A stretch of DNA of 64,000 nucleotides from an uncultured Lachnospiraceae bacterium. Its GTDB lineage: Bacteria > Bacillota > Clostridia > Lachnospirales > Lachnospiraceae. The number at the start of each line of letters is the position of its first letter. Within the stretch, counting starts at the first letter, position 1. Under the pieces are notes generated by a model that was given only the letters and a program-made list of their open reading frames with translations, was not told the DNA's origin and searched no databases. Below, one piece after another: positions 9,237-17,543 of this stretch. Location of the stretch: positions 145,168-209,167 of the forward strand of contig CANQTF010000004.1 in the NCBI GenBank assembly GCA_947626745.1, in the 5' to 3' direction. Made by a program: the position numbers and the translations under genes.

Positions 9237-10427
9237 TTATTGTATGACAAATTGATTCTTTCCGTTCACGAGATCGCGCCAGACCGGCGACATCCCCCGC
9301 AGATACGAAACCACATCGCTGACCGCCCGGATCATATGCTCCACGTCCTCCGCGGTCGTCTCCTCCGACAGCGTCAGCCGCAGCGAGCCGTGGGCGATCT
9401 CATGCGGTCTGCCGATCGCCAAGAGCACATGGCTGGGATCGAGAGACCCCGACGTACAGGCGGAGCCAGACGAAGCGCAGACGCCCTTGTCGTCGAGCAG
9501 AAGGAGCAGCGATTCCCCTTCGATGCCCTCGAAGCAGAAATTGACATTGCCCGGCAGTCTGTGTACGGCGTCGCCGTTCAGTACGCCATGCGGTATCTCT
9601 GACAGACCGGCGATCAGCCTGTCACGCAGAGCGGAGACCTTGGCCGCATTCTCGTCGATATGGTCACACGCCTCCTCCAGCGCTGCCGCCATGCCCATGA
9701 TCGCTGGAATATTCTCCGTCCCCGCTCTTCTGCCCTGCTCCTGCGCGCCGCCCTCGATAAGGTTCGTGAGCCTGATGCCCCGCTTGACATAGAGCGCGCC
9801 CACGCCCTTCGGACCGTGGAATTTGTGCGCCGACAGTGAGAGCATGTCGATATTCTGCGCATTGACGTCTATGTGCAGATGTCCCGCTGCCTGTACCGCA
9901 TCGGTGTGGAAAAGCACACCTTTTTCGCGGCACACCGCGCCTATCTCCCCGATCGGCTGTATCGTTCCGATCTCATTGTTCGCATACATGACGGTCACGA
10001 GACACGTATCCGGACGGATCGCCTCTCTGACCTGATCCGCCGTGACAAGACCGTTCTCATGTACGGGAAGAAGCGTCACCTCGAATCCTTCCTTCTCCAG
10101 CCGGTTTAACGAATGCAGCACCGCATGATGCTCGAACGCGGTGGAGATGATGTGTTTCTTTCCCTGCTTCTCCCCGATGCGCGCTGCGGAGAGGAGCGCC
10201 TGATTATCCGCCTCGCTCCCGCCGGACGTAAAAACGATCTCCCGCGCCTCGCAGCCAAGACAGGCCGCCACGCGCTTTCTCGCGTCCGCGAGCGCCTCGT
10301 TGGCTTGCTGTCCCACCGAGTGCAGACTGGACGGATTGCCGTAGATCTCTTCCATATACGGCAGCATAGCGTCGATCGCCGTCCTGCTCATCTTCGTTGT
10401 GGCAGCGTTATCAGCATATATCTTCAT
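9237..10427 (-). CDS. nifS: Cysteine desulfurase, NifS/IscS family
   Basis: 396 residues from ATG 10425-10427, with GGAGGTG upstream. PLP enzyme of fold type I: MKIYADNAATTK start, EIVFTSGGSEADN, the PLP-binding lysine in SLSAHKFHGPKG, and the catalytic cysteine in the SSGSACTSG loop. It converts cysteine to alanine and a persulfide for transfer to NifU. First gene of an operon with nifU and rrf2. A near-consensus promoter with an overlapping palindromic operator lies immediately upstream. Confidence 0.94.
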   Translation of the reverse strand: MKIYADNAATTKMSRTAIDAMLPYMEEIYGNPSSLHSVGQQANEALADARKRVAACLGCEAREIVFTSGGSEADNQALLSAARIGEKQGKKHIISTAFEHHAVLHSLNRLEKEGFEVTLLPVHENGLVTADQVREAIRPDTCLVTVMYANNEIGTIQPIGEIGAVCREKGVLFHTDAVQAAGHLHIDVNAQNIDMLSLSAHKFHGPKGVGALYVKRGIRLTNLIEGGAQEQGRRAGTENIPAIMGMAAALEEACDHIDENAAKVSALRDRLIAGLSEIPHGVLNGDAVHRLPGNVNFCFEGIEGESLLLLLDDKGVCASSGSACTSGSLDPSHVLLAIGRPHEIAHGSLRLTLSEETTAEDVEHMIRAVSDVVSYLRGMSPVWRDLVNGKNQFVIQ

Positions 10428-10446
10428 CGTACACCTCCATTTACCC

Positions 10447-10465
10447 ACCTACCTAGTAGGTAGGT
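10447..10465. promoter_or_regulatory. Palindromic operator of the Fe-S operon
   Basis: The sequence ACCTACCTAGTAGGTAGGT is a perfect 9+1+9 inverted repeat. It begins three bases downstream of the nifS -10 box, over the expected transcription start, which is a classical repressor position. The likely ligand is the Rrf2 regulator encoded at the end of the same operon. Confidence 0.8.
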
Positions 10466-10467
10466 AA

Positions 10468-10496
10468 ATAATAGCATAGGTCGATCCACCTGTCAA
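10468..10496 (-). promoter_or_regulatory. Sigma-A promoter of nifS-nifU-rrf2
   Basis: On the minus strand TTGACA (10491-10496) and TATTAT (10468-10473) are separated by exactly 17 bp. The start of transcription would fall inside the palindromic operator. Confidence 0.85.
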
Positions 10497-10516
10497 TATC
10501 ATAGCGGCGCCCTCTG

Positions 10517-10828
10517 TCAGATTTTTTCCTGCTCCGTCCACGGGCGATGCAGGTTCTCCTGCCAGTAGTCCCTGCGGCTCTCGTACTGTCCGTTGATCCA
10601 GTCCGCCGCCTGCTCTACGCCCTCCGCGGTCAGCGGGACTTCGACGGACTCCCGCAGATGCACCGGCGTGTGCAGCAGATTGAACGGCTCCGGCCATATC
10701 GTCACCCGGATCACATCTTCCCCGCCGCTCTTTACCCGCTTCAGCATGTAACGCATCCCCTCCATGCTGCCGGAATATTCTTCTTTCTTAATGTAGTTGA
10801 GCGGATGAAACGTCTCCTTGTCAAGCAT
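10517..10828 (-). CDS. Conserved hypothetical protein (103 aa)
   Basis: Small soluble protein beginning MLDKETFHPLNYIKKEEYSG, with no membrane segment or cysteine motif. I do not recognise a domain. It lies between the MATE gene 10862-12232 and the nifS promoter on the same strand, so it may be the last gene of the MATE transcript. Its normal codon use and conserved-looking aromatic segment (TIWPEPFNLLHTP) suggest a real gene. Confidence 0.6.
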   Translation of the reverse strand: MLDKETFHPLNYIKKEEYSGSMEGMRYMLKRVKSGGEDVIRVTIWPEPFNLLHTPVHLRESVEVPLTAEGVEQAADWINGQYESRRDYWQENLHRPWTEQEKI

Positions 10829-10861
10829 ACCTTATCTCTCCATGCACTGCCGCCTTGTCGT

Positions 10862-12232
10862 TCAGACCTTCCATACCTTCGCCAGCTTGCGCCTCACGAT
10901 GACGAAGCATACCACGTGCGCCAGAAAAGTCAGCAGCCAGCTCACCGGATAAGTCATGTAAAGCGAAGTCCTCGTGTGGAACGTCTCCAGCCGGAAAAAG
11001 GTAAAGATCCAGATCAGCCGCAGACCGCACGCGCCGATCAGCGATACGATCATCGGCATCACCGCATAGCCCATGCCGCGCAGAGAGCCGACCATCACAT
11101 CCATCATGCCGCACAGCGCATAGGTGGAACAGATGACCCGCATCCGGATCATGCCCGCATCTATGACCTCCGCGCTGTTCGTGTACAGGGACAAGAGCGG
11201 CCGGCCGCACAATACCGCAAGATTGCCGAGCACGACACCCACCACCACTACGCAGCCCTCCGCGACGTAGAGGATCCGATTGACCCGCTCATACTTCGCC
11301 GCGCCGATGTTCTGGCCGGTAAAAGAGATCGCCGCCTGGTGGAACGCGTTCATCGCCACGTACACGAAGCCCTCTATATTGGCCGCCGCCGAGTTGCCCG
11401 CCACCGTTATGGCGCCGAACGAGTTGACCGACGACTGGATGATGACATTGGAAAAGGAAAAGACCATGCCCTGAAAGCTTGCCGGAAGGCCGATCCGCAG
11501 TATCCTGCCAAACTTGTCCCTGTCAATGCCAAGCTTGGATAACTCCAGCCTGATGCTGCCCTCCGTCTTCATCATGCACCGCACGATCAAAAACGCCGAG
11601 ACGCACTGCGAAATGACCGTTGCGATCGCCACGCCCGCCACGTCCAGCTTGCATACGATGACAAAAAACAGGTTCAGTATCACATTGATGATACCTGCGG
11701 CCGAGAGATAGTACAGCGGTCTCTTGGTATCTCCCACCGCGCGCAGGATAGCGCTGCCGAAATTGTAGAGCATGGTGGCCGTCATGCCGACGAAATAAAT
11801 GCGCAGATAGAGTACCGCCAGCGGGAGCACATCCTCCGGCGTCTGCATCCAGATCAAGATGCGCCTCGCGCCGATGATGCCGATGACCGTCAGCAGAATG
11901 CCGCTGTACACGCTGAGCAGCATCGCGGTATGTACCGTCCGGGAAGTCTCGTCCTCTTTTCCGGCGCCCCGGTATCTCGCCACCAGCACATTGGCGCCCA
12001 CGGAAAGCCCCAGGAAGAAATTCGTCAAAAGATTGATGAGCGCCGAGTTGGAGCCTACCGCCGCAAGGGAATTATCCCCCGCATACCTTCCCACAACAAT
12101 GATATCCGCCGCATTAAACAGCAGCTGAAGTATGCTGGAACACATGAGCGGCAGCGCAAACACAAGCAGCTTGCTTAAGATCGGCCCGCTGCACATATCC
12201 ATCTCATACTTTTGACTCTTTGTCTTTTCCAT
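10862..12232 (-). CDS. MATE family exporter (2)
   Basis: 456 residues from ATG 12230-12232, chosen because AGAGGA lies seven bases upstream; a GTG seven codons earlier is less likely. Polytopic protein with the N-terminal MATE pattern (ILSKLLVFALPLMCSSILQ, FNAADIIVVGRYAG) and duplicated architecture. Distinct in sequence from the MATE genes at 4977 and 54857. Probable Na+- or H+-driven exporter; substrate unknown. Confidence 0.9.
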   Translation of the reverse strand: MEKTKSQKYEMDMCSGPILSKLLVFALPLMCSSILQLLFNAADIIVVGRYAGDNSLAAVGSNSALINLLTNFFLGLSVGANVLVARYRGAGKEDETSRTVHTAMLLSVYSGILLTVIGIIGARRILIWMQTPEDVLPLAVLYLRIYFVGMTATMLYNFGSAILRAVGDTKRPLYYLSAAGIINVILNLFFVIVCKLDVAGVAIATVISQCVSAFLIVRCMMKTEGSIRLELSKLGIDRDKFGRILRIGLPASFQGMVFSFSNVIIQSSVNSFGAITVAGNSAAANIEGFVYVAMNAFHQAAISFTGQNIGAAKYERVNRILYVAEGCVVVVGVVLGNLAVLCGRPLLSLYTNSAEVIDAGMIRMRVICSTYALCGMMDVMVGSLRGMGYAVMPMIVSLIGACGLRLIWIFTFFRLETFHTRTSLYMTYPVSWLLTFLAHVVCFVIVRRKLAKVWKV

Positions 12233-12280
12233 GATCCTGTCCTCTCGCCGCACACGCGCTGCGCGGTCTGTCGTTTTTCA

Positions 12281-12324
12281 AAATATAATAAAACCATCCA
12301 ACGCCAGCGGCTTTGAATGGTTTT
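12281..12324 (-). terminator. Intrinsic terminator of the tRNA-Pro gene
   Basis: A 12-bp stem with one mismatch (AAAACCATTCAA paired with TTGGATGGTTTT on the minus strand) is followed by a T-rich run, immediately downstream of the tRNA. Confidence 0.8.
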
Positions 12325-12330
12325 CTACAA

Positions 12331-12403
12331 TCGGAGTGACAAGACTTGAACTTGCGGCCTCTACTTCCCTAAAGTAGCGCTCTACCACCTGAGCCACACC
12401 CCG
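12331..12403 (-). tRNA. tRNA-Pro, anticodon AGG
   Basis: A 73-nt cloverleaf can be folded by eye: acceptor CGGGGTG/CACTCCG (one G-T pair) with A73, D arm GCTC...GAGC, anticodon stem CTACT/AGTAG with loop TTAGGGA (anticodon AGG), variable AGGCC and T arm GCAAG-TTCAAGT-CTTGT. The C1-G72 pair and A73 fit bacterial tRNA-Pro. The 3' CCA is not encoded (ATTG follows), so CCA must be added after transcription. A34 in a proline anticodon is unusual for bacteria. Confidence 0.85.
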
Positions 12404-12415
12404 ACAGCAGTTATC

Positions 12416-12444
12416 ATTATAACCAATTATGACAGAAATTGCAA
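12416..12444 (-). promoter_or_regulatory. Promoter of the tRNA-Pro gene
   Basis: TTGCAA (12439-12444), 17-bp spacer and TATAAT (12416-12421) on the minus strand, ending about a dozen bases before the mature 5' end. Confidence 0.8.
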
Positions 12445-12468
12445 GCCCTATCTTTTCATTCGGCGCAA

Positions 12469-13818
12469 TTACTGATGTTGATCGATGATCTCTTCAAACT
12501 GCTCCTGCGGAACAGGCCGCGAGAAATAAAAGCCCTGCTGGATCTGGCAGCCCACCTGCTTCAGATAATCGCTCTGCTCAGACGTCTCCACGCCCTCGCA
12601 CAGAGAGGTGATCTGCAGCTTCTTCGCCATATCCACCATACAGGATATCACGATCTTGTCGCTCTCCTGCAGAGCATTGTCCTTGAGGAACACCTTATCC
12701 AGCTTAATGATGTCGATCGGCAGTCTGCTCAGCAGATTTAAGGACGAGTAGCCGGAACCGAAGTCGTCCATGGAGACCTTTGTCCCCAACTTATGTAAAC
12801 CTTCCACCAGCTCCAGCGCTTTTTCGGTATTTTCCAGATAGATGCTCTCCGTCAGCTCAAACTCGATCAGATCGGGCGACAGCTTATACTCGTCAAACAG
12901 CTCCTTCACATACGAAAGGATCGTCATCTTGGTCAGATGCAGACGCGATACATTGAGCGAAATAGGCACTACGCCTTTGCCGGCCGCGATCCGTTCCGAC
13001 AGGAAACGGAACACCTCGCGGTAGACATAGTAATCCACATCCACGACCTGTCCGCTCCGCTCGATAAACGGAATGAACTGATCCGGATAGATAAACGTGC
13101 CGTCGGGCTTCTGCCAGCGCACAAGCGCCTCCGCGCCGATCAGCTTAAGCGTCTCCGTCTCTATTTTGGGCTGATAGTACACCTTGAACTCGTGATTCGC
13201 AATGGCCTTGGGAACTTGGGAAGTGATCTCCACCTCGCGCTTGATCCCTTCCATCATGCTGTTGTCAAACAGGACGCAGCTGTCCTCCTCCAGCTCCTTC
13301 GCCACTTTTCTGGCAAGGTTGGCATTGGATACCACAGTCTCCGCATCGTGGCTCCTGCTGTCCTTATCAACGATGCTGATCCCGGTACAGAACTGCAGCC
13401 GGCTGTTCAGGTATTTCTCCCTGAACCGCACTTCCCGCTCCTGATTCAGCTTGTGGATGAAATCCCGGAACGCCTCGCTGGTGACCTCCTCCGGCATCCA
13501 GTTCGCCGCGATAAAGTTGTCCGAGTAGACTCTGGAGCAGCAGATCATATACGGATTGTCCCCCGTCATCTCCTGCACGAAATCTTTGAGGAGCGCGTCG
13601 CCCACCTGATAGCCGTACGTATCGTTGATATACTTGAAATGCCTGATATCCGTATAGACGATCACGATCCGCCTGTCGCCCATGTCGTCTATCGCTTTCT
13701 GCAGTTTCTTCAAAAATACTTCATACCGATCAAGCCCCGTCAGGGAATCCTTCATGCTGCCCGGATTCTTCGACGACGGGTTTTCAAACTTGACACGCCC
13801 CGCAAATAAATCTTCCAT
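12469..13818 (-). CDS. c-di-GMP phosphodiesterase with degenerate GGDEF and intact EAL domain
   Basis: 449 residues, cytoplasmic, no membrane segment. Residues about 25-175 form a GGDEF-like domain (DSLTGLDRYEVFLKKL, TDIRHFKYINDTYGY) in which the catalytic GGDEF is replaced by YSDNF, so it cannot make c-di-GMP. The C-terminal EAL domain keeps the key residues: EALVRW, the SLNVSR asparagine, ELTES, DDFGSGYSS, KLDK and EGVET. It should hydrolyse c-di-GMP to pGpG, perhaps with GTP sensing by the degenerate domain. It carries a decamer copy at 12791-12800. Confidence 0.88.
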   Translation of the reverse strand: MEDLFAGRVKFENPSSKNPGSMKDSLTGLDRYEVFLKKLQKAIDDMGDRRIVIVYTDIRHFKYINDTYGYQVGDALLKDFVQEMTGDNPYMICCSRVYSDNFIAANWMPEEVTSEAFRDFIHKLNQEREVRFREKYLNSRLQFCTGISIVDKDSRSHDAETVVSNANLARKVAKELEEDSCVLFDNSMMEGIKREVEITSQVPKAIANHEFKVYYQPKIETETLKLIGAEALVRWQKPDGTFIYPDQFIPFIERSGQVVDVDYYVYREVFRFLSERIAAGKGVVPISLNVSRLHLTKMTILSYVKELFDEYKLSPDLIEFELTESIYLENTEKALELVEGLHKLGTKVSMDDFGSGYSSLNLLSRLPIDIIKLDKVFLKDNALQESDKIVISCMVDMAKKLQITSLCEGVETSEQSDYLKQVGCQIQQGFYFSRPVPQEQFEEIIDQHQ

Positions 13819-13957
13819 AGCGCCTTCTCCATATTTTCAGCTTCCCTTACGCAAAAGACGTAAAGGCGATTGCCGCACGGAGATCTCCCCGTGTGTCATA
13901 CTATTTTACTATGCCGCGCATTGCCTGTCAATCAAGCTGTCACAAATTTTTGCCGGA

Positions 13958-15418
13958 TCACCGGCGCGCCAGAATGCCGCAGAGAAACTCCCAGGTCCGC
14001 TGTACAGAGGCAATGTCAAGGCTCTCCTCCGCCGTATGGACATCCGACATGTCCGGTCCGATCGAGACGCAGTCGAGTCCCGGAAGCTTGGCTGCCAGAA
14101 TACCGCACTCCACACCGGCGTGGATCGCCTCCATGACAGGCCGTCTGCCGTACATCTCCTCGTAGACCGCCGCCACGGTGTCGCGCAGCGGAGAAGCCTT
14201 GCGGTACGCCCAGCCCGGATAGGGATTCCTGATCTGTGCGGCCGCGCCCGCCCGCGCGGCTGTCTGTACCATGCTCTCACACAGCGCCTCTCTCTGAGCG
14301 TCCACGGAGCTTCTGACCGCATAGGTCAGGCAGAGTTCGTCCTTTTTAAGCGCGGCGATACCCAGATTCAGCGAAGTCTCCACCAATCCTTCCAGTTCAC
14401 GGCTCATCGCGGTCACGCCGTTGGGAAGCGCGCACAGACAGGCAAGCGCACGCGCCGAAGACGCCGCATCGCAGCATGCCATACGCGGTCTTTCCGCTTC
14501 CGACACCGCACAGGATATCGCGATACCCGGGTCTGCGCCGCCCAATTCCTTCCTGATGATATCTTCCTGCGCTTTCACGTATGCCGCCGCCTCTTCTGCA
14601 TGAGTTATGTCAACCAGTGCAACGGCTTCCGCCTCTCTCGGGATCGCATTGTCGGCAAGGCCGCCCTGCATCGTCACCAGGCGGGCCGCCCAGCGCTCCG
14701 AGAGCCCCTGGAGGATCCGCCCCAGAAGACGGTTCGCGTTTCCTCTGCCCTTATCGATCTCGATGCCGGAATGTCCGCCCAGCAGTCCAAAGATCCTGAT
14801 ATCCAGCTTTGCGAGGCCGTCCGCCGCCGCTTCCTCTCTGCGCAGCGGTATGCACACATCCACGCGCGCGCCGCCGGCGCAGCTCGTGATGATCACGCCT
14901 TCTTCCTCCTGATCGAGGTTGATGAGGCGTCTGCCGCGCAGCATGGACAAGTCTATCTCCTTCGCCCCCTGCATACCGGTCTCCTCGTCCACCGTCAGCA
15001 CGGCCTCCAGTCTGGGATGGGGGATATCCTGTGCATCGAGCAGCGCCAGTATATAGGCGACCGCGATCCCGTCGTCGCCGCCGAGGCTCGTTCCCTCCGC
15101 ACGTATCCTGCCGCCGTCGATCCGGAGGCGCAGAGGCTCCTGCGCCATATCGATATCCGCGTCCGGTCTGCTGACAGCCACCATATCCATGTGCCCCTGC
15201 AGAATGATCGGCTCTGCGTCCTCGTATCCCGCCGCCGCTTCCTTGACGATAATGATATTATACAGCCTGTCCTGTATGCACTGTAAGTCTCTCTCTTTTG
15301 CAAACCGCCTCAGATAGTCGCTGATCTGTCTGACATTTCCCGAGCCGTGCGGTATCTTCGTGATCTCCTCAAAATAGTAAAATACGCTCTGTGGCTGTAA
15401 ATGTCCCAACACGCTCAT
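13958..15418 (-). CDS. pepD: Aminoacyl-histidine dipeptidase (PepD, M20C)
   Basis: 486 residues from ATG 15416-15418 (MSVLGHLQPQSVFYYFEEI) with GGAGGG upstream; the longer frame reads through the rplT terminator and is not coding. M20-family zinc ligands and catalytic residues are visible in LQGHMDMV, LGGDDG and TVDEETGMQGA. PepD cleaves Xaa-His and other dipeptides in the cytoplasm. Single-gene unit, downstream of the rplT terminator on the same strand. Confidence 0.92.
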   Translation of the reverse strand: MSVLGHLQPQSVFYYFEEITKIPHGSGNVRQISDYLRRFAKERDLQCIQDRLYNIIIVKEAAAGYEDAEPIILQGHMDMVAVSRPDADIDMAQEPLRLRIDGGRIRAEGTSLGGDDGIAVAYILALLDAQDIPHPRLEAVLTVDEETGMQGAKEIDLSMLRGRRLINLDQEEEGVIITSCAGGARVDVCIPLRREEAAADGLAKLDIRIFGLLGGHSGIEIDKGRGNANRLLGRILQGLSERWAARLVTMQGGLADNAIPREAEAVALVDITHAEEAAAYVKAQEDIIRKELGGADPGIAISCAVSEAERPRMACCDAASSARALACLCALPNGVTAMSRELEGLVETSLNLGIAALKKDELCLTYAVRSSVDAQREALCESMVQTAARAGAAAQIRNPYPGWAYRKASPLRDTVAAVYEEMYGRRPVMEAIHAGVECGILAAKLPGLDCVSIGPDMSDVHTAEESLDIASVQRTWEFLCGILARR

Positions 15419-15470
15419 TCCTTTTCCCTCCGTATCGCGTCGTCCGGTCCCCGGCCCTGCGCATGCGCGT

Positions 15471-15510
15471 AAAAAGGACTTCTCAAGCCGCGTTCCGGCC
15501 CGGGAAGTCC
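15471..15510 (-). terminator. Terminator of infC-rpmI-rplT
   Basis: An inverted repeat (GGACTTCC / GAAGTCC) followed on the minus strand by TTTTT lies just downstream of the rplT stop and before the pepD ribosome binding site. Confidence 0.8.
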
Positions 15511-15528
15511 GTTTTGTCACATGTCGTT

Positions 15529-15885
15529 TTATTTCAGGTTACTCTTTGCGATCTCCGCTAACGTGGTAAATCCCGCAGCATCGTTGACCGCCAGCTCCGC
15601 CAGCATTTTTCTGTTCATCTCGACGCCCGCCTGTTTGAGGCCGTACATGAATCTGCTGTAGGATAAGCCGTTCAGTCTCGCCGCGGCGTTGATACGCGCG
15701 ATCCAAAGCTGTCTGAACTGACGCTTCCTCTCTTTTCTGCCCGCGTAAGAAGAGGTCAGCGCTCTCATTACGGACTGCTTCGCCACTCTATACTGTTTGG
15801 ATCTTGCGCCTCTGTATCCCTTCGCAAGCTTTAAAACTCTGTTATGTTTCTTTTTGGCGTTTACGCCGCCTTTGATTCTTGCCAT
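15529..15885 (-). CDS. rplT: 50S ribosomal protein L20
   Basis: 118 residues, the family length. Starts [19 protein letters not shown] and has the conserved [20 protein letters not shown] region. Binds 23S rRNA early in 50S assembly, and in Firmicutes L20 represses its own operon by binding the infC leader. Third gene of infC-rpmI-rplT. Confidence 0.98.
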   Translation of the reverse strand: MARIKGGVNAKKKHNRVLKLAKGYRGARSKQYRVAKQSVMRALTSSYAGRKERKRQFRQLWIARINAAARLNGLSYSRFMYGLKQAGVEMNRKMLAELAVNDAAGFTTLAEIAKSNLK

Positions 15886-15898
15886 GTCTGTTTCCCTC

Positions 15899-16096
15899 CT
15901 ATAAATACGGTAAGATCTTCTTCATATTCTTAACGTTCGTTGCGTCTGTGATAGCAGGTTTCCTGAGATTCCTCTTGTTCTTCGTAGTCTTCTTGGTTAA
16001 GATATGCCGTTTATAGGCTTTATTTCTTTTCAGCTTACCTGTTCCGGTCACTTTAAAACGTTTTGCAGCCGCTCTGCTTGTCTTCATTTTTGGCAT
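15899..16096 (-). CDS. rpmI: 50S ribosomal protein L35
   Basis: 65 residues from ATG at 16094-16096 ([15 protein letters not shown]), the universal L35 start; the longer frame adds 13 non-conserved residues. Very basic, with the [16 protein letters not shown] segment. Lies 13 bp upstream of rplT. Confidence 0.97.
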   Translation of the reverse strand: MPKMKTSRAAAKRFKVTGTGKLKRNKAYKRHILTKKTTKNKRNLRKPAITDATNVKNMKKILPYL

Positions 16097-16166
16097 TTCA
16101 ATATTCCTCCTGATCCATTTTTTGTGGGATATCAATCCAAGATATCGGTTTATTTCAACTAAGCAG

Positions 16167-16673
16167 CTATCGCTTCTCAGCTAAAAACATGGTCATACTC
16201 CTGCCTTCCACCTTCGGCGCTTTATCGACGACGGCAATGTCCGAAAGAGCCTGTGCGAAATCATCCAAAATGTGCTTGCTGTTGTTCATATGCGCCATCT
16301 CACGGCCGCGGAAACGGAGCGTGATCTTCACCCTGTCGCCCTTGCCGATAAACTTTCTCGCGGCATTGATCTTCGTATTCAGATCATTGGTGTCGATGTT
16401 GGGGGAAAGACGGATCTCTTTGATCTCGACCGTCCTCTGCTTCTTCTTGGCTTCCTTCTCCTTGCGCGTCTGCTCATACCTGAACTTGCCGTAATCTACG
16501 ATCTTGCACACGGGCGGCTTCGCCGTGGGAGCGATCTTGACTAAGTCAACGCCCGCCTCCTCCGCCAGTCTCAGCGCCTCCTGGGACGACATGATGCCGA
16601 GCTGTTCGCCGTCCTCACCGATCACGCGCACTTCCTTGTCTCTGATCTGTTCGTTGATGAATAATTCGCTAAT
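16167..16673 (-). CDS. infC: Translation initiation factor IF-3 (ATT start)
   Basis: 168 residues. The conserved protein begins [19 protein letters not shown] and the only codon consistent with this and with the GGAGGG eight bases upstream is ATT at 16671-16673. AUU initiation is the known autoregulatory device of infC in E. coli and Bacillus. Both the N domain (LFINEQIR...[13 protein letters not shown]) and the C domain ([22 protein letters not shown]) are intact. IF-3 binds 30S and checks the start codon. Confidence 0.96.
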   Translation of the reverse strand: MSELFINEQIRDKEVRVIGEDGEQLGIMSSQEALRLAEEAGVDLVKIAPTAKPPVCKIVDYGKFRYEQTRKEKEAKKKQRTVEIKEIRLSPNIDTNDLNTKINAARKFIGKGDRVKITLRFRGREMAHMNNSKHILDDFAQALSDIAVVDKAPKVEGRSMTMFLAEKR

Positions 16674-16713
16674 GGCTTCTTCCCTCCATACCCATAAAAA
16701 CTGCTGTATCCAA

Positions 16714-16743
16714 TAAAAAAAGCAGACAGCATACCTATCCGCT
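16714..16743 (-). terminator. Attenuator in the infC leader
   Basis: In the roughly 210-nt leader, the minus strand forms AGCGGATAG-GTATG-CTGTCTGCT followed by a T7 run, a good intrinsic terminator about 50 nt upstream of the infC start. This is the place where L20-type leaders terminate in other Firmicutes; L20 control here is inferred. Confidence 0.75.
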
Positions 16744-16884
16744 TCCCGATCTGCACAGACCCGTCCATACTGCCGTGGCAGCAACAGGCTGTAGCTTCTG
16801 CATGATAAACGCTTGCGAACACGATCGTTGCAAGGTGAGAGCGGATACTCTGCTTGGTTGTCATGTGCTCCTGCACACTTAGGT

Positions 16885-16913
16885 ACTATAACACAACAAA
16901 CTCCGTATGTCAA
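16885..16913 (-). promoter_or_regulatory. Promoter of infC-rpmI-rplT
   Basis: TTGACA (16908-16913), 17-bp spacer, TATAGT (16885-16890) on the minus strand. Everything between here and 16674 is the untranslated leader; I see no gene in it. Confidence 0.85.
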
Positions 16914-16968
16914 TCACGGATTTGATTTTTTCTTCTGCGGCGGCGGCGCGCTGTTTTCCCGCGTACGC

Positions 16969-17418
16969 CTACAGCAGCAGATCGCCGAAGATACTGCTGC
17001 CGCCAAGGCCCGTCATGCCGGTGTACGCCGACAGCAGAGAGGCATTCCCGTCCGGCAGGAGCGCGCCGAGCCCCAGCCCGTTCAGCCCGCCATAATATCC
17101 TGACGAAAGCAGGTTCATCTGTGTCTGCAGCTTCTGCTGATTCGTATACAGCGCAGTCAGCGTCGTGCCGACGTCTGCCCACTCCGGATCGCTCTTCAGC
17201 CGCTCCAGCGCTTCTTCTATCTTAGCCGTTTCGGCCGGATCCGCACTCTTATCCGCCGTCAGAGCCTCAACAGCCTCCTGAAGCGTGGTCGGGAATCTGT
17301 CTTTGTCCGCCGCGGACGTGCGTGTACTGCCCGCATACTGTGCCGCGCTGTTCTGCTGTGCGGCCCCGACGTTTTCTGCCGCATGATCGTCCCGCATGCC
17401 GAGATCGTTTATATACAT
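16969..17418 (-). CDS. Hypothetical Ala/Gly-rich protein (149 aa)
   Basis: ATG with GGGAGGAAGC upstream. The N-terminal half is low-complexity and alanine-rich; the middle (TLQEAVEALTADKSADPAET) is probably helical; the C terminus is glycine/leucine-rich (GGLNGLGLGALLPDGN). No signal peptide or recognised domain. Monocistronic in appearance, between the infC promoter and the lipoprotein gene. It may be a structural or secreted-apparatus protein, but nothing in the sequence decides this. Confidence 0.6.
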   Translation of the reverse strand: MYINDLGMRDDHAAENVGAAQQNSAAQYAGSTRTSAADKDRFPTTLQEAVEALTADKSADPAETAKIEEALERLKSDPEWADVGTTLTALYTNQQKLQTQMNLLSSGYYGGLNGLGLGALLPDGNASLLSAYTGMTGLGGSSIFGDLLL

Positions 17419-17543
17419 AGAAAGCTTCCTCCCGCATCGTGCCGTATTCGCACACTTATTCTTATCTTACACCGGCCGCAGCGCTTTGTCCATACCGTTG
17501 TAACGAATCCGGTGATATCCGTCACCAAACAGGCCCGCAGCTC

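Noticed and set aside
13682..15286. Plus-strand open frame of 534 codons
   Set aside because: Antisense to pepD and to the end of the EAL gene; composition typical of a shadow frame.
16622..16876. 84-codon frame in the infC leader
   Set aside because: Covers the attenuator and reads out of frame into infC; no plausible ribosome binding site or conservation signal.
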